This document shows positions 1-8,567 of a DNA stretch of 22,169 nt, in pieces (the stretch's first letter is position 1; each line of letters opens with the position of its first letter). The stretch is from assembly GCA_002347985.1 (NCBI GenBank), contig DDYM01000038.1:21202-43370 (forward strand), given 5' to 3'. Origin of the DNA: Bacteroidetes bacterium UBA2234. Its GTDB lineage: Bacteria; Bacteroidota; Bacteroidia; NS11-12g; UBA955. The position numbers were made by a program, and so were the translations under genes. A model generated the notes under the pieces. It was given only the letters and a program-made list of their open reading frames with translations. It was not told the DNA's origin and did not search any database.

Positions 1-1542
1 TTGGTGGTTGTTACTGTGTTAAAAAATGGTTTCCGTTTTTTGGCGATGAATTTCATGGTGTTAATCCGAAATCGCAGCATTCAGGAGATTAGGCAGAATG
101 TTTATCAAAGATGCCTCGACTTGCCGATTGCTTATTTTAATAATGAACGCAAGGGTGATTTGATGTCGCGAATGAGCAATGATGTCAAAGAGATTGAGTT
201 TGCATTGATGGTTTCACTGGAGGCTTTGTATTTCCAACCCTTGAATATCTTATTGTTTATGGTGGCCTTGGTGATGTTATCGGCCAAACTCACCTTATAC
301 ATACTTTTATTTTTACCTCTTACCGCTTTAATCATTGGACTAATTGGTAGGTCGTTGCGAAAGCGAAGCACTCGAAATCAGGAGTTATTGGGCAAGGTGA
401 TGACTGCCTATGATGAAACCTTGGGTGGCATTCGTATCATCAAAGCGTTTAATGCTGCCGGTTTCTTTTCGAAGAAGTACAAAGAACAAGATGATGCTTA
501 CACCAAGAATAATATTGGGGTACAGCGCAGATACGATTTATCCTCACCAATGAGTGAAACCATTGGTATTGGTGTTAGTGCATTGTTATTGTGGTTGGGG
601 GGTAGCATGGTATTTCGCAATGAATTGGACCCTGAATTTTTCTTGACCTATTTTGCCATATTTTCTCAATTGATTCCACCTTTCAAAGCCTTTTCGAATG
701 CATTGTATGCCGCTCAAAAGGGTATCGCAAGTTTGGATCGAATTCAGGAGTTGGTAACAGCGCCGGTTACCGTGGAAGACCCAGTAGATGCTTTAATGCC
801 AGTTTTTAATAAGAGTATTGTATTGAAGAATGTTGGATTCAGCTATTTGGATGGTGCCAAGGTGATAGATGGGTTTGATTTGGAAATTAAAAAAGGTCAG
901 ACCATCGCTTTGGTAGGTCCGTCGGGCGCAGGTAAAACTACATTAACCGATCTTTTGGCTCGTTTTTATGATGTTACGGATGGTGGAATTATGTTGGACG
1001 GGGTTGATATCAGAAAGTTCAAACAAGACGATTTACGTCGTTTAATTGGCATCGTAAATCAAGAGAACATCCTGTTTAATGAGACGGTTCGAAATAACAT
1101 CGCATTGGGAATGCCAGAAACATCTCTAGAGGCAGTGATTCATGCGGCAACGGCGGCAAATGCGCATGAATTCATTATGGAAATGGATCATGGTTATGAT
1201 ACAGAAATTGGTGAGCGTGGTGGCAAGTTAAGTGGTGGCCAAAAACAGCGTTTGGCAATTGCGCGTGCTTTGCTCAAGGATCCAGAAATTCTCATTCTAG
1301 ACGAGGCTACTTCTGCTTTGGATAGCAACAGCGAGAAGGCGGTTCAACAGGCATTGGAGAAGTTGATGAGCTCACGGACAAGCATTATCATCGCTCACAG
1401 ACTTTCTACCGTAATACACGCAGATGTTATCATTGTGTTGGACAAAGGCAAAATGATTGAGAAGGGCACACACAATGAATTGCTGGAGAAGAAGGGGATG
1501 TATTTCAATCTCATTCAACTCCAACAATTACTATCCAATTGA
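1..1542 (+). CDS. MsbA-like ABC exporter (transmembrane domain fused to ATPase), 5' end cut by window
   Basis: This is a half-size ABC exporter of the lipid/multidrug type, acting in the inner membrane, most likely as a homodimer. The visible 513 residues begin inside the membrane domain. Membrane helices lie around residues 75-115 and 185-225, and the nucleotide-binding domain follows from about residue 270. Walker A is GPSGAGKT (306-313), the Q-loop glutamine is 354, the signature LSGGQ is 410-414, Walker B is LILDE (431-435) and the switch histidine is about 466. All are intact, so the ATPase should be active. Family members are usually about 600 residues, so roughly 80-100 N-terminal residues lie upstream of the window and the TTG at base 1 is not the real start. 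The substrate cannot be told from sequence; lipid A or phospholipid flipping is known for MsbA but only possible here. The gene ends 77 bp before the convergent ftsH. Confidence 0.9.
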   Translation: MVVVTVLKNGFRFLAMNFMVLIRNRSIQEIRQNVYQRCLDLPIAYFNNERKGDLMSRMSNDVKEIEFALMVSLEALYFQPLNILLFMVALVMLSAKLTLYILLFLPLTALIIGLIGRSLRKRSTRNQELLGKVMTAYDETLGGIRIIKAFNAAGFFSKKYKEQDDAYTKNNIGVQRRYDLSSPMSETIGIGVSALLLWLGGSMVFRNELDPEFFLTYFAIFSQLIPPFKAFSNALYAAQKGIASLDRIQELVTAPVTVEDPVDALMPVFNKSIVLKNVGFSYLDGAKVIDGFDLEIKKGQTIALVGPSGAGKTTLTDLLARFYDVTDGGIMLDGVDIRKFKQDDLRRLIGIVNQENILFNETVRNNIALGMPETSLEAVIHAATAANAHEFIMEMDHGYDTEIGERGGKLSGGQKQRLAIARALLKDPEILILDEATSALDSNSEKAVQQALEKLMSSRTSIIIAHRLSTVIHADVIIVLDKGKMIEKGTHNELLEKKGMYFNLIQLQQLLSN

Positions 1543-1619
1543 TTGGATTAAAGCGATTACGTATTGCTATTTTTCTTCCCTGAAGGGATAGTTCTCAATT
1601 CCAAACAACCTCTTAAATC

Positions 1620-3719
1620 TTAAGATTCTGTTGGATCCGTACTTGAAATTTCGTCAGAAGATTCTGAAGTCTCAACAGGGGTTGTGGACTCTTGATTATC
1701 AGTAGATTCTGGCAATGCAATTGTGTCATTAGCCGCAACAACTACAGGTGTTTCCTCGGTTGTTTTTTCGATAACGGCAGGTTCTTCTTCAATTGGATCG
1801 TAAGGTCTTGGGCCAATCAGCACTTCCAAATCAGCTTTGAATAATATCTCTTTTTCAAGCAAAGCTTTGGCAACTTTTTCTACTTCTGCCTTTTTTGAAA
1901 TTAACAAAGCCTTGGTAGTGTCGTATGCTTTTTGAATCAAAGCGCGAACCTCTTGGTCGATTAATTCTGCTGTTTTTTCTGAGTATGGACGTTGATATCC
2001 ATATTCACCTTGTGGATCATGGAAACTCACATGCCCTACTTTCTCATTCATTCCATAAATGGTAACCATGCTGTAGGCCAATTTGGTAATGCGTTCCAAA
2101 TCATTTTGTGCTCCTGTAGAAATTTTATCGAAGAAAATGGCTTCTGCAATTCTACCCCCCAAAGTCATACACATACTGTCCATCAATTGCTCTGTGCGAT
2201 ACAAATACTGTTCTTTTGGTAAGTACTGCGCGTAACCTAGGGCAGCAACTCCACGCGGAACGATAGAAACCTTTAACAATGGATCGGCATGCTCCAAGAA
2301 CCAACCTGCAATTGCGTGACCTGCTTCGTGGTAGGCAACGATGGCTTTTTCTTCTGGGCTGATGATTTTATTTTTCTTTTCTAGGCCTCCAATCACTCTG
2401 TCAATTGCATCTTGGAAGTCTTGCATATCAACAGCTTCTTTGTTGTGACGCGCAGCGATCAAAGCAGCTTCATTGCATACGTTGGCGATTTCTGCACCAG
2501 CAAAACCAGGTGTTTGAGCGGCCAATTTGTGCGCATCTACATCACTTGAGAGTTTGGTAAGTGGTTGTAAGTGGACATGAAAAATCTCTTCACGACCTTG
2601 AAGATCGGGTCTATCAACGGTAATCTGTCTATCGAAACGACCTGGACGCATCAAAGCGCTATCCAAGATATCAGGTCTATTGGTGGCGGCCATAATGATA
2701 ACACCGCTATCTGTACCAAATCCATCCATTTCGGCAAGCAATTGATTCAAAGTATTCTCCCTTTCGTCGTTGGAACCTTGAACAAGATTTTTACCTCTTG
2801 CTCTACCAATTGCGTCAATTTCATCGATAAAGATGATACAAGGGGCTTTTTCTTTGGCTTGTTTAAAAAGATCACGAACACGCGATGCACCTACGCCCAC
2901 GAACATTTCCACGAAGTCCGAGCCTGACAATGAAAAGAATGGAACACCTGCCTCGCCTGCTACTGCTTTTGCCAGTAACGTTTTTCCAGTGCCTGGAGGG
3001 CCTACTAGGAGTACGCCTTTGGGAATTTTACCTCCAAGATTCGTGTATTTTTTTGGATTTTGCAGAAAATCAACGATTTCCATTACCTCCAGTTTTGCTT
3101 CTTGGAGACCGGCAACGTCCTTAAATGTTTTGTTGACTTTGGTATCTTTATCGAACAACTGTGCTTTGGAACGACCAATGTTGAATATGCTCGCACCGCC
3201 ACCAGCACCGCCGCCACCGCCACCCATGCGACGGAACATCATATTGTAGAAAATTAAGAATATACCAATGAAGAAAATCCATTGAAAAAGTTCACCAAAT
3301 AAATCGCTTTGAGATTCATATTGAATTACCAATTCATTGGGGTCGATACTCTTTTCAGCGAGCGTTTTCTTTAGGTCGATAATTTCATTGTTGAAATAAC
3401 CCTTTTCGATTTCAAAACTATAATTGGGTTCTACACCACCGAGATAATCTTTACTTTTTCTTACGCCATATTTTTTTTGTTGGATGGCGTCGGGTGTAAG
3501 GAAAACCTCAACGATGCGGTCATTCACGATTACAATTTTCTTAACATCACCTTGAACGATCATGTCTCGAACTTCTTTCCAATTCGTAGATTTACCCGCG
3601 TTTTTTGGCAAGAAAAGCATTGCCATTAGGATTAAAAAAAGTGCGCCGTAAATCCAGTAGGGATTGAAACGGAATCCACCCGGTTTTTTATTGTCGGGGG
3701 TAGGTCGATTATTTTCCAT
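1620..3719 (-). CDS. ftsH: ATP-dependent zinc metalloprotease FtsH
   Basis: Membrane-bound AAA+ protease that extracts and degrades misfolded membrane proteins and regulatory substrates as a hexamer facing the cytoplasm. The 699 residues show TM1 at about 21-38, a periplasmic domain, TM2 at about 144-161 and a glycine-rich linker at 166-176. The AAA module follows with Walker A GPPGTGKT (240-247), pore motif FVGVGAS (about 273-279), Walker B IIFIDE (295-300) and the second region of homology with arginines near 358-364. The zinc site is HEAGH (464-468), with Asp540 the likely third ligand. After about residue 650 the protein ends in a long acidic Ser/Thr/Glu-rich tail. Such a low-complexity tail is common in long FtsH versions and is probably disordered. 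The start is ATG, with a -7 candidate 47 nt upstream. Unlike many relatives, no rsfS or cdsA neighbour is adjacent. Confidence 0.97.
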   Translation of the reverse strand: MENNRPTPDNKKPGGFRFNPYWIYGALFLILMAMLFLPKNAGKSTNWKEVRDMIVQGDVKKIVIVNDRIVEVFLTPDAIQQKKYGVRKSKDYLGGVEPNYSFEIEKGYFNNEIIDLKKTLAEKSIDPNELVIQYESQSDLFGELFQWIFFIGIFLIFYNMMFRRMGGGGGGAGGGASIFNIGRSKAQLFDKDTKVNKTFKDVAGLQEAKLEVMEIVDFLQNPKKYTNLGGKIPKGVLLVGPPGTGKTLLAKAVAGEAGVPFFSLSGSDFVEMFVGVGASRVRDLFKQAKEKAPCIIFIDEIDAIGRARGKNLVQGSNDERENTLNQLLAEMDGFGTDSGVIIMAATNRPDILDSALMRPGRFDRQITVDRPDLQGREEIFHVHLQPLTKLSSDVDAHKLAAQTPGFAGAEIANVCNEAALIAARHNKEAVDMQDFQDAIDRVIGGLEKKNKIISPEEKAIVAYHEAGHAIAGWFLEHADPLLKVSIVPRGVAALGYAQYLPKEQYLYRTEQLMDSMCMTLGGRIAEAIFFDKISTGAQNDLERITKLAYSMVTIYGMNEKVGHVSFHDPQGEYGYQRPYSEKTAELIDQEVRALIQKAYDTTKALLISKKAEVEKVAKALLEKEILFKADLEVLIGPRPYDPIEEEPAVIEKTTEETPVVVAANDTIALPESTDNQESTTPVETSESSDEISSTDPTES

Positions 3720-4111
3720 GTTGCGTCTGTGTAATCAAAGGTTAAGCCAATTGTAAAATCTACCTTCAAAAGTACGATTTTCAGAAGGGAATTTTAAGGA
3801 ATTGCGCCGTTTAGTCATAATTATTGGATTGAACTGCAAAAATGTCTGATGAATGCAAATTTGTTCAATTTAAGAGAAGGGAACACTTGAAATTTAGTTC
3901 TGTTTTGAAATGCGCAATGAATATTCAATTTCGCCGATTTGATTCATTGCAATTGATAGGTCTGAAAGAAGGGATCCGTGTATTTACCATAGAAATTGTC
4001 ACTTCACAGTCAAAGAATATTAAAAATAAAAGATAATATTTCCTCACAAAAAGGGGATACAACACGTCATTCAGGGTATAAAGAATGTTAATATTGTAGT
4101 AGATTGATCAA
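3720..4111. other. Gene-free divergent intergenic region between ftsH and the TPR/HTH regulator
   Basis: This 392-bp AT-rich stretch separates two divergent genes. It holds the ftsH -7 candidate near its left end and a weak element, TAATATTG at 4089-4096 (one mismatch to TAnnTTTG), 15 nt before the regulator ATG. A 64-codon open frame at 3842-4036 shows no recognisable protein features and I do not call it. I see no tRNA, no strong hairpin and no riboswitch. The length is generous for such a packed window, so it could hold operators for the regulator. Confidence 0.6.
3767..3774 (-). promoter_or_regulatory. Candidate Bacteroidota -7 element for ftsH
   Basis: Read on the minus strand this is TACTTTTG, an exact match to the Bacteroidota -7 consensus TAnnTTTG. 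It lies 47 nt upstream of the ftsH ATG. I find no clear TTG -33 element at the usual 17-23 nt spacing, so only half of a consensus promoter is visible. Confidence 0.4.
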
Positions 4112-6013
4112 ATGGAAAATATTAGAATCTTTATCAAAGAAAATAAAAAGGTCGTTTTTGGCCTTGTAGGTGCGATTATACTGGTTTTTTCGGGGTATTT
4201 TGTTTCAGCAAATAATACAAATTCTGTAAGTAATGTTTATGCATTGAATACCGCAGATTCTGTAATTTCTGTCTTAGATAAGATGAATCAGGATCAATAT
4301 CTTAAGGTAGGCATTGATAAATTGGCATTGTTTCAATCAGATCAGGATATCGAGTTCAAAAAACTCATCAGTTATATATCAAATCGTGTGAATAGAGATG
4401 ACGACGCATTCGGACGGTCGTTATTATTTATTGTTCGAGGTTTTGATTGTGATGAAAGAGGCGATTTGGATTCAGTTCAATATTATTTGGAGGAAGCGGA
4501 GAGCGTATTGCCGGTTGGTGCAGACAAATCGTATTATTATCATTTGAAATCTGTCTATATGATGGGAAAAAAGCAATACAGGGTTGCTAAAGAATTGATA
4601 AATAAGGGGTTGGTTGAAGCCAATAAATTTGGTGATATCCATGTCAAGAGTAGCTTGTTAAATAATTTGAGTACAATTTATTTCTACCAGTCCTTGTATG
4701 GTGCGGCGTCAAAATGTTTTACGGAGGTGTACGACAACTATCCAAAGGATGAGCCAATGCCGGCCGTTTTGGTGAATAATATAATTTCTCTAAAACTGGC
4801 TGAGAAGAATTATCAGGCTGCGGACGAATTTTGGAAAAAGAACCAGTCTTTGATTGAAGGTGCGAAAGATCCATATGCGCTTTGTGTTTTGGGCATAAAT
4901 AAATTGCAGATTAATATCCATTTGGGTAGATGGGATCAGAGTGCGGCAATTTTAAGTAGCATGCCAGATTCTACCATATTGCCTGATTTTCGAATCGAAT
5001 TTTTGGGTTGTAAGCTCACTCAACAGCAACAGGTTGATCAGACGAAAGTGGTTTCAATGATAAAATCTCATATGCCATGGATTGTTGAGAATTATTATAA
5101 AACGATTTTAGGTCTCAACGAATTTTTAGAATATTCCGTGGGTGAGAATCCCGATTTGTTTGATCTCGATAGTTTGTCCCAGTTGCATGAAAAGAACAAG
5201 CAATTGTTTGATGAAAATCCGGAAGCCAATAGCAATCACTTTCGTTTTGTAGCGAAAATACTCAAAGCCAAAGGAGACCCGGACAAAGCATATTACGCGC
5301 TAAAACAATCAATGGATTATGGGGTGCAGTATTTGAATTTCCAGGATTCTATTACGAAGGCGGATTTTACTGCAAAAAAAGAATTGGAGACTTTGCGCGC
5401 CACTCAATTGGCTTATGAATTGGAATTATCGAGTAGAAAAAGGATTTCAAATTACACGTATGGCCTGTATCTATCGGGCTTAATCATTTTATTGCTGATT
5501 GCGTCATTTCTTTACATGCAGCATCGAATCAAAAGGCGAGAACTGGCCATTGCTAACTATGAGTTATCAAAACAAAGAGAAGAGAAGGAGCACATTCAGA
5601 AGGAAAAAGAAATGAATGAGCGGATTATTAACATGAGTGAATTGGTAATATCTAAAAGCCTAGAAATTAGCAAGAAACTGAAAAGTATTAAAACGGAAAA
5701 CCCATTGGAACTTGATTCAATCCGCAGGGATCTGGAGGCGATGAGTAGATTAGAAAACACGGCGAGGCCGCAACTCGCTGACTCTAAAATCAAGGAGCAA
5801 GGAGATATTTTTGACCATTATCCTGCCCTGAAAACGCTTAGTTTAACCGAGAAGAGGATTTTTATTTTAAGTGTGGATGGCTATAAATCGAAAGATATTG
5901 CTGCCATTGTGGGTGTAACACCTCAGTACATTCATAATGTGAGGTCTAAAATTAGACGGATATTAGGAATAGACAACAGTATACACTGGGAATCGTTTAA
6001 AGAGAAGTCGTAA
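4112..6013 (+). CDS. Membrane-anchored TPR protein with C-terminal LuxR-type HTH (putative transcriptional regulator)
   Basis: A 633-residue one-component regulator architecture common in Bacteroidota. A hydrophobic segment at about residues 13-32 acts as signal peptide or anchor. Helical, TPR-like repeats fill about 60-420. A strong membrane helix lies at about 451-469, followed by a Lys/Glu-rich coiled coil (about 470-540). The C-terminus (576-622) is a LuxR/GerE-type helix-turn-helix with LTEKRIF, a DIAAIVGVTPQYIHNVR recognition region and a following basic stretch. There is no receiver or kinase domain. The inferred topology puts the TPR domain in the periplasm and the coiled coil plus HTH in the cytoplasm, so it may sense an envelope signal and bind DNA while membrane-tethered. 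Its tail overlaps convergent kynU by 17 nt. Targets are unknown. The fold assignment is firm, the role is inference. Confidence 0.8.
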   Translation: MENIRIFIKENKKVVFGLVGAIILVFSGYFVSANNTNSVSNVYALNTADSVISVLDKMNQDQYLKVGIDKLALFQSDQDIEFKKLISYISNRVNRDDDAFGRSLLFIVRGFDCDERGDLDSVQYYLEEAESVLPVGADKSYYYHLKSVYMMGKKQYRVAKELINKGLVEANKFGDIHVKSSLLNNLSTIYFYQSLYGAASKCFTEVYDNYPKDEPMPAVLVNNIISLKLAEKNYQAADEFWKKNQSLIEGAKDPYALCVLGINKLQINIHLGRWDQSAAILSSMPDSTILPDFRIEFLGCKLTQQQQVDQTKVVSMIKSHMPWIVENYYKTILGLNEFLEYSVGENPDLFDLDSLSQLHEKNKQLFDENPEANSNHFRFVAKILKAKGDPDKAYYALKQSMDYGVQYLNFQDSITKADFTAKKELETLRATQLAYELELSSRKRISNYTYGLYLSGLIILLLIASFLYMQHRIKRRELAIANYELSKQREEKEHIQKEKEMNERIINMSELVISKSLEISKKLKSIKTENPLELDSIRRDLEAMSRLENTARPQLADSKIKEQGDIFDHYPALKTLSLTEKRIFILSVDGYKSKDIAAIVGVTPQYIHNVRSKIRRILGIDNSIHWESFKEKS

Positions 6014-7316
6014 AGTTCTGGAAGGCTTGACCCAGTAGAAATACATCCTCATAAGAATTATACAAGGGCGCTGGAGCAATCCGAATCACATTTGGTTCTC
6101 TCCAATCAACGATGATATTTGACTTGGTAAGGAAATCAAACAAGGCCCTACCATCTTCATTGGTTAGCAAACTCAATTGAGCTCCTCTTTCGTTGGGATT
6201 ATTCGGAGTGATTATTTCAAATTGGAGCGAAGGATTGGATTTTTTTGCTTCTTCCAACACAAAATACAGGTATGAAGTGAGGTTTTTGCTTTTATTTCTT
6301 AGGTTTGATATGCCCGCTTGATGAAAAATTTCTAAACTTGCCAAATGAATTGCCATTCCAAAAACGGGTGCATTGCTCATTTGCCAACCCGCAGCCCCTG
6401 GCTCCGGGATAAAACCTTTTTTCATTTGGAATCGGACATCTTCTTTGTGGCCCCACCAACCAGAAAGTCGAGGAGTTTTTGGATTCAATCCATGTCTTCC
6501 ATGGATAAAAACGCCTGAAACGTTTCCAGGTCCGCTGTTTAGATATTTATAGGAACACCATGCTGCAAAATCTACATCCCAGTCATGGAGTTTTAATTCG
6601 ATATTCCCAGCGGTATGAGCTAGGTCGAACCCTGCAATAGCACCTACTTGGTGAGCCGCTTTTGTGATTTCTGGAATGTTAAATAGTTGACCTGTATAAT
6701 ATTGAACGCCACTGAAAAAAGTAAGGCAGAGTTGATCACCCAAGTCTGAAATTGCATTGATGATATCGTTGTGTCTTAGTGTATGTTCTCCTTCTCTGGG
6801 GGAAAGTTCAACCACTGCGTCGTTATAATCAAGTCCATAAGATTCTACTTGACTTTGAACGGCGTACATATCACTCGGAAATGCACCGGCCTCCATGAGA
6901 ATTTTGTATCGAAGCGGTTTGTAGTTGCCCTCTTCGTCTGTTGCAAATGTGGGTCGGTAGAAACTGAACATCAACAGATGTAAATTCACGGTGAGTTGAT
7001 TCATTACAACCACTTCATGCGGCAGTGCGCCGGCAATTTCAGCAGAGTAATCTGTGAGGAATTTATGGTAGTGAAACCAAGGTTTTCTGCTGTGAAAATG
7101 ACCTTCTACTCCCCATTTTGCCCAATCATCCAACTCGTCAACGATTGCTTGTTTTGCCGATATGGGTTGAAGACCGAGGGAATTACCACAGAAATAAATG
7201 CTAGTTTCATTATTTTCATTGGTAGGAAAATGGAATTGATTGCGGAAGTTGTTCAAAGAATCGGATTGATCCATTTGCTTTGCAAAGTCGACTGTATTTT
7301 GAAATGCGGTACTCAC
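5997..7316 (-). CDS. kynU: Kynureninase
   Basis: PLP-dependent hydrolase that cleaves L-kynurenine to anthranilate plus alanine, or 3-hydroxykynurenine to 3-hydroxyanthranilate, in tryptophan degradation or de novo NAD synthesis. At 439 residues it has the family's usual length. The N-terminal YFCGNSLGLQP motif (41-51) is typical. FDLAH (230-234) carries the aspartate that contacts the PLP pyridine nitrogen, and SYKYLN (255-260) carries the Schiff-base lysine, Lys257. The start is GTG; the sequence from here (FQNTVDFAKQ) matches how the family begins, so a downstream ATG is unlikely. A TACCTTTG element ends only 4 nt before the GTG. No kynurenine monooxygenase or tryptophan dioxygenase is in the window. 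The gene is divergent from a MarR regulator, a plausible but unproven controller. Confidence 0.95.
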   Translation of the reverse strand: MSTAFQNTVDFAKQMDQSDSLNNFRNQFHFPTNENNETSIYFCGNSLGLQPISAKQAIVDELDDWAKWGVEGHFHSRKPWFHYHKFLTDYSAEIAGALPHEVVVMNQLTVNLHLLMFSFYRPTFATDEEGNYKPLRYKILMEAGAFPSDMYAVQSQVESYGLDYNDAVVELSPREGEHTLRHNDIINAISDLGDQLCLTFFSGVQYYTGQLFNIPEITKAAHQVGAIAGFDLAHTAGNIELKLHDWDVDFAAWCSYKYLNSGPGNVSGVFIHGRHGLNPKTPRLSGWWGHKEDVRFQMKKGFIPEPGAAGWQMSNAPVFGMAIHLASLEIFHQAGISNLRNKSKNLTSYLYFVLEEAKKSNPSLQFEIITPNNPNERGAQLSLLTNEDGRALFDFLTKSNIIVDWREPNVIRIAPAPLYNSYEDVFLLGQAFQNFTTSL

Positions 7317-7320
7317 ACTG

Positions 7321-7328
7321 CAAAGGTA
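7321..7328 (-). promoter_or_regulatory. Candidate -7 element for kynU, nearly abutting the start codon
   Basis: On the minus strand this reads TACCTTTG, an exact TAnnTTTG match. Only 4 nt separate its last base from the GTG of kynU, so transcription starting at the usual distance would give a leaderless or nearly leaderless mRNA. No clear -33 TTG was found at standard spacing. Confidence 0.35.
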
Positions 7329-7389
7329 AGCGCTAATTTTAGAAGCGAGTAATTTGATAAATCATTACAAAAATTGGTAGTTAAGTCAT

Positions 7390-7396
7390 TAATTTG
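7390..7396 (+). promoter_or_regulatory. Candidate -7-like element for the MarR-type gene
   Basis: TAATTTG is one base shorter than the TAnnTTTG consensus and ends 7 nt before the preferred GTG start at 7404. A TTG lies at 7374-7376, 13 nt upstream, which is shorter than the usual spacing. If this is the promoter, the mRNA would have almost no leader. Confidence 0.25.
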
Positions 7397-7403
7397 CAAT
7401 CAC

Positions 7404-7853
7404 GTGAAACTCGAAGATGCCATAAAGCAAAAGAAATTTGATTCTCCGTTGCACAAAGCAACGATAAATCTAATGTATACAGCGAATTGGCTTCATGGGG
7501 AATTTCGTGATTTGTTCAAAACCTTCGACATTACGCATCAGCAATATAATGTGTTGAGGATTTTGAGAGGAATGCACCCGGCTTGTGTGAATCCAACAGA
7601 AATTAAGGAAGTGATGTTGGATAAGAACCCGGATATTACACGTTTGTGTGACCGTTTGTTATTGATGGGATTGATTAATCGCAACGTAGACAAAGACAAT
7701 CGCAGGAAGATGAAGATTGTGATAACGGACAAGGGATTGGCGTTGCTGTTGGAAATCGAACCGGTAATAAAATCTCGGATGGAACAATTGTTTGCCGATG
7801 TGTCTGTGGACTACGACAAGTTCAACGAGATGTTGGACGCCATGCGCGGTTAA
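7404..7853 (+). CDS. MarR-family winged-helix transcriptional regulator
   Basis: A 149-residue regulator when started at the GTG at 7404 (KLEDAIKQKKF follows). An in-frame TTG at 7374 would add 10 residues, but the shorter form matches how this subgroup begins. The core has the MarR layout: N-terminal dimerisation helix, a helix-turn-helix around ITHQQYNVLRILRGMHP and the following NPTEIKEVMLDKNPDITRL, then the wing containing NVDKDNRRKMKIVITDKG with the DxDxR-like signature of MarR wings (DKDNRR). It should act as a cytoplasmic dimer that usually represses nearby genes and responds to small phenolic or aromatic ligands. It is divergent from kynU (87 bp between starts) and convergent with the O-methyltransferase. 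Control of kynU, whose products include anthranilate, is a reasonable hypothesis from position only. Confidence 0.88.
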   Translation: MKLEDAIKQKKFDSPLHKATINLMYTANWLHGEFRDLFKTFDITHQQYNVLRILRGMHPACVNPTEIKEVMLDKNPDITRLCDRLLLMGLINRNVDKDNRRKMKIVITDKGLALLLEIEPVIKSRMEQLFADVSVDYDKFNEMLDAMRG

Positions 7854-7879
7854 CGTAATTTTTGCACCAGCGTTAATCC
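7848..7879. terminator. Imperfect hairpin at the MarR/O-methyltransferase junction
   Basis: GGTTAACG (7848-7855) pairs with CGTTAATCC (7871-7879) with one bulged base, leaving a 15-nt loop. A second small hairpin, ATCCG-TCA-CGGAT (7876-7888), overlaps its right arm. The central TTAA at 7850-7853 contains the stop codons of both convergent genes. There is no strong downstream T run on either strand, so a terminator role is only suggested by position. Confidence 0.3.
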
Positions 7880-8500
7880 GTCACGGATAGGCAATAAGGT
7901 GATGTGAATATTGTCATGACTTCTCAAGTATTTGTTAAAAGCATGCATGTTTTGTGTGTCTTTGTCGTTTTTCAAATCATTGTCGTTAATAACACGCCTA
8001 CTCCAAAGCGTATTATCGAATAAAATAACGCCGTTGATTGGAATTAGGGGCAAGCAGACGTCGAGATATGCAGCGTAATTCGATTTGTCGGCATCTACAA
8101 AGATAAAATCAGGTTGGATTTGCAAATTAGGAATGACCGAAAGTGCTTCACCCACATGCCATTTTACGGGATGTTGTGGGTTCTGTTGATGCCAGAATAG
8201 ATGGGTTTTATGCGCGATTTCTGGATCAGCTTCGATGCTATGAATTTCACTCGATTTTGGCAAGGATTGCAGAAGGCAGGCAGTGGCATAACCGGTAAAA
8301 GTGCCAATTTCAAGGATGCATTGGGGTTGTTTTAGGGCAACGAGGGATGATAACAACTGACCCTGTAGGTGGCCCGATAGCATTCTTGGGTTAATCATCT
8401 TTTTCCAAGTGAAATCATTGATTGCCTGTAAAAAAGGGGATTCAGGAGAGCTCATTTGCTCACAATATTGATGAATTTGGTCTTGCCAGTCTTGGTGCAT
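7850..8500 (-). CDS. SAM-dependent O-methyltransferase (class I, caffeoyl-CoA/catechol type)
   Basis: A 216-residue cytoplasmic methyltransferase of the Methyltransf_3 family (bacterial catechol/caffeoyl-CoA O-methyltransferases). Motif I is LEIGTFTGYAT (63-73), the acidic ribose-binding residue lies in IHSIEAD (Glu90), and the metal and substrate site follows with FIFVDADKSNY (132-142) and VILFDNTLW (158-166). These Asp/Asn residues coordinate the divalent metal that holds a catechol-like diol. Length and motif spacing are standard. It ends by sharing TTAA with the MarR gene stop. A GAAATTTG element with TTG 17 nt upstream lies just before the ATG, a possible promoter. The substrate is unknown. 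Proximity to kynU suggests aromatic metabolism, but the genes are not co-directional neighbours in an operon. Confidence 0.9.
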   Translation of the reverse strand: MHQDWQDQIHQYCEQMSSPESPFLQAINDFTWKKMINPRMLSGHLQGQLLSSLVALKQPQCILEIGTFTGYATACLLQSLPKSSEIHSIEADPEIAHKTHLFWHQQNPQHPVKWHVGEALSVIPNLQIQPDFIFVDADKSNYAAYLDVCLPLIPINGVILFDNTLWSRRVINDNDLKNDKDTQNMHAFNKYLRSHDNIHITLLPIRDGLTLVQKLR

Positions 8501-8521
8501 GATTTTCTTGCAAATTTCATG

Positions 8522-8551
8522 TTGTTTTTCTGAATCAAAAATCTATTTTCG
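8522..8551 (+). promoter_or_regulatory. Candidate promoter of the DUF2795 gene
   Basis: TTG (8522-8524), a 19-nt spacer and TATTTTCG (8544-8551) fit the Bacteroidota pattern TTG-N17-23-TAnnTTTG with one mismatch. The expected transcription start is about 10 nt before the ATG at 8568. Confidence 0.4.
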
Positions 8552-8567
8552 CGGTAAGTAAGAATTT

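Noticed and set aside
1577..1588. Hairpin TCCC-TGAA-GGGA between the ABC exporter and ftsH as a terminator
   Set aside because: Only a 4-bp stem and no T run at the correct side on either strand.
2571..3249. Several open frames of 79-138 codons on the plus strand across ftsH
   Set aside because: They are antisense to the strongly conserved AAA domain of ftsH and their translations are low-complexity shadows.
3842..4036. 64-codon open frame in the ftsH/regulator intergenic region
   Set aside because: No recognisable motif, no convincing start signal, composition like the surrounding non-coding DNA, and chance frames of this length are common.
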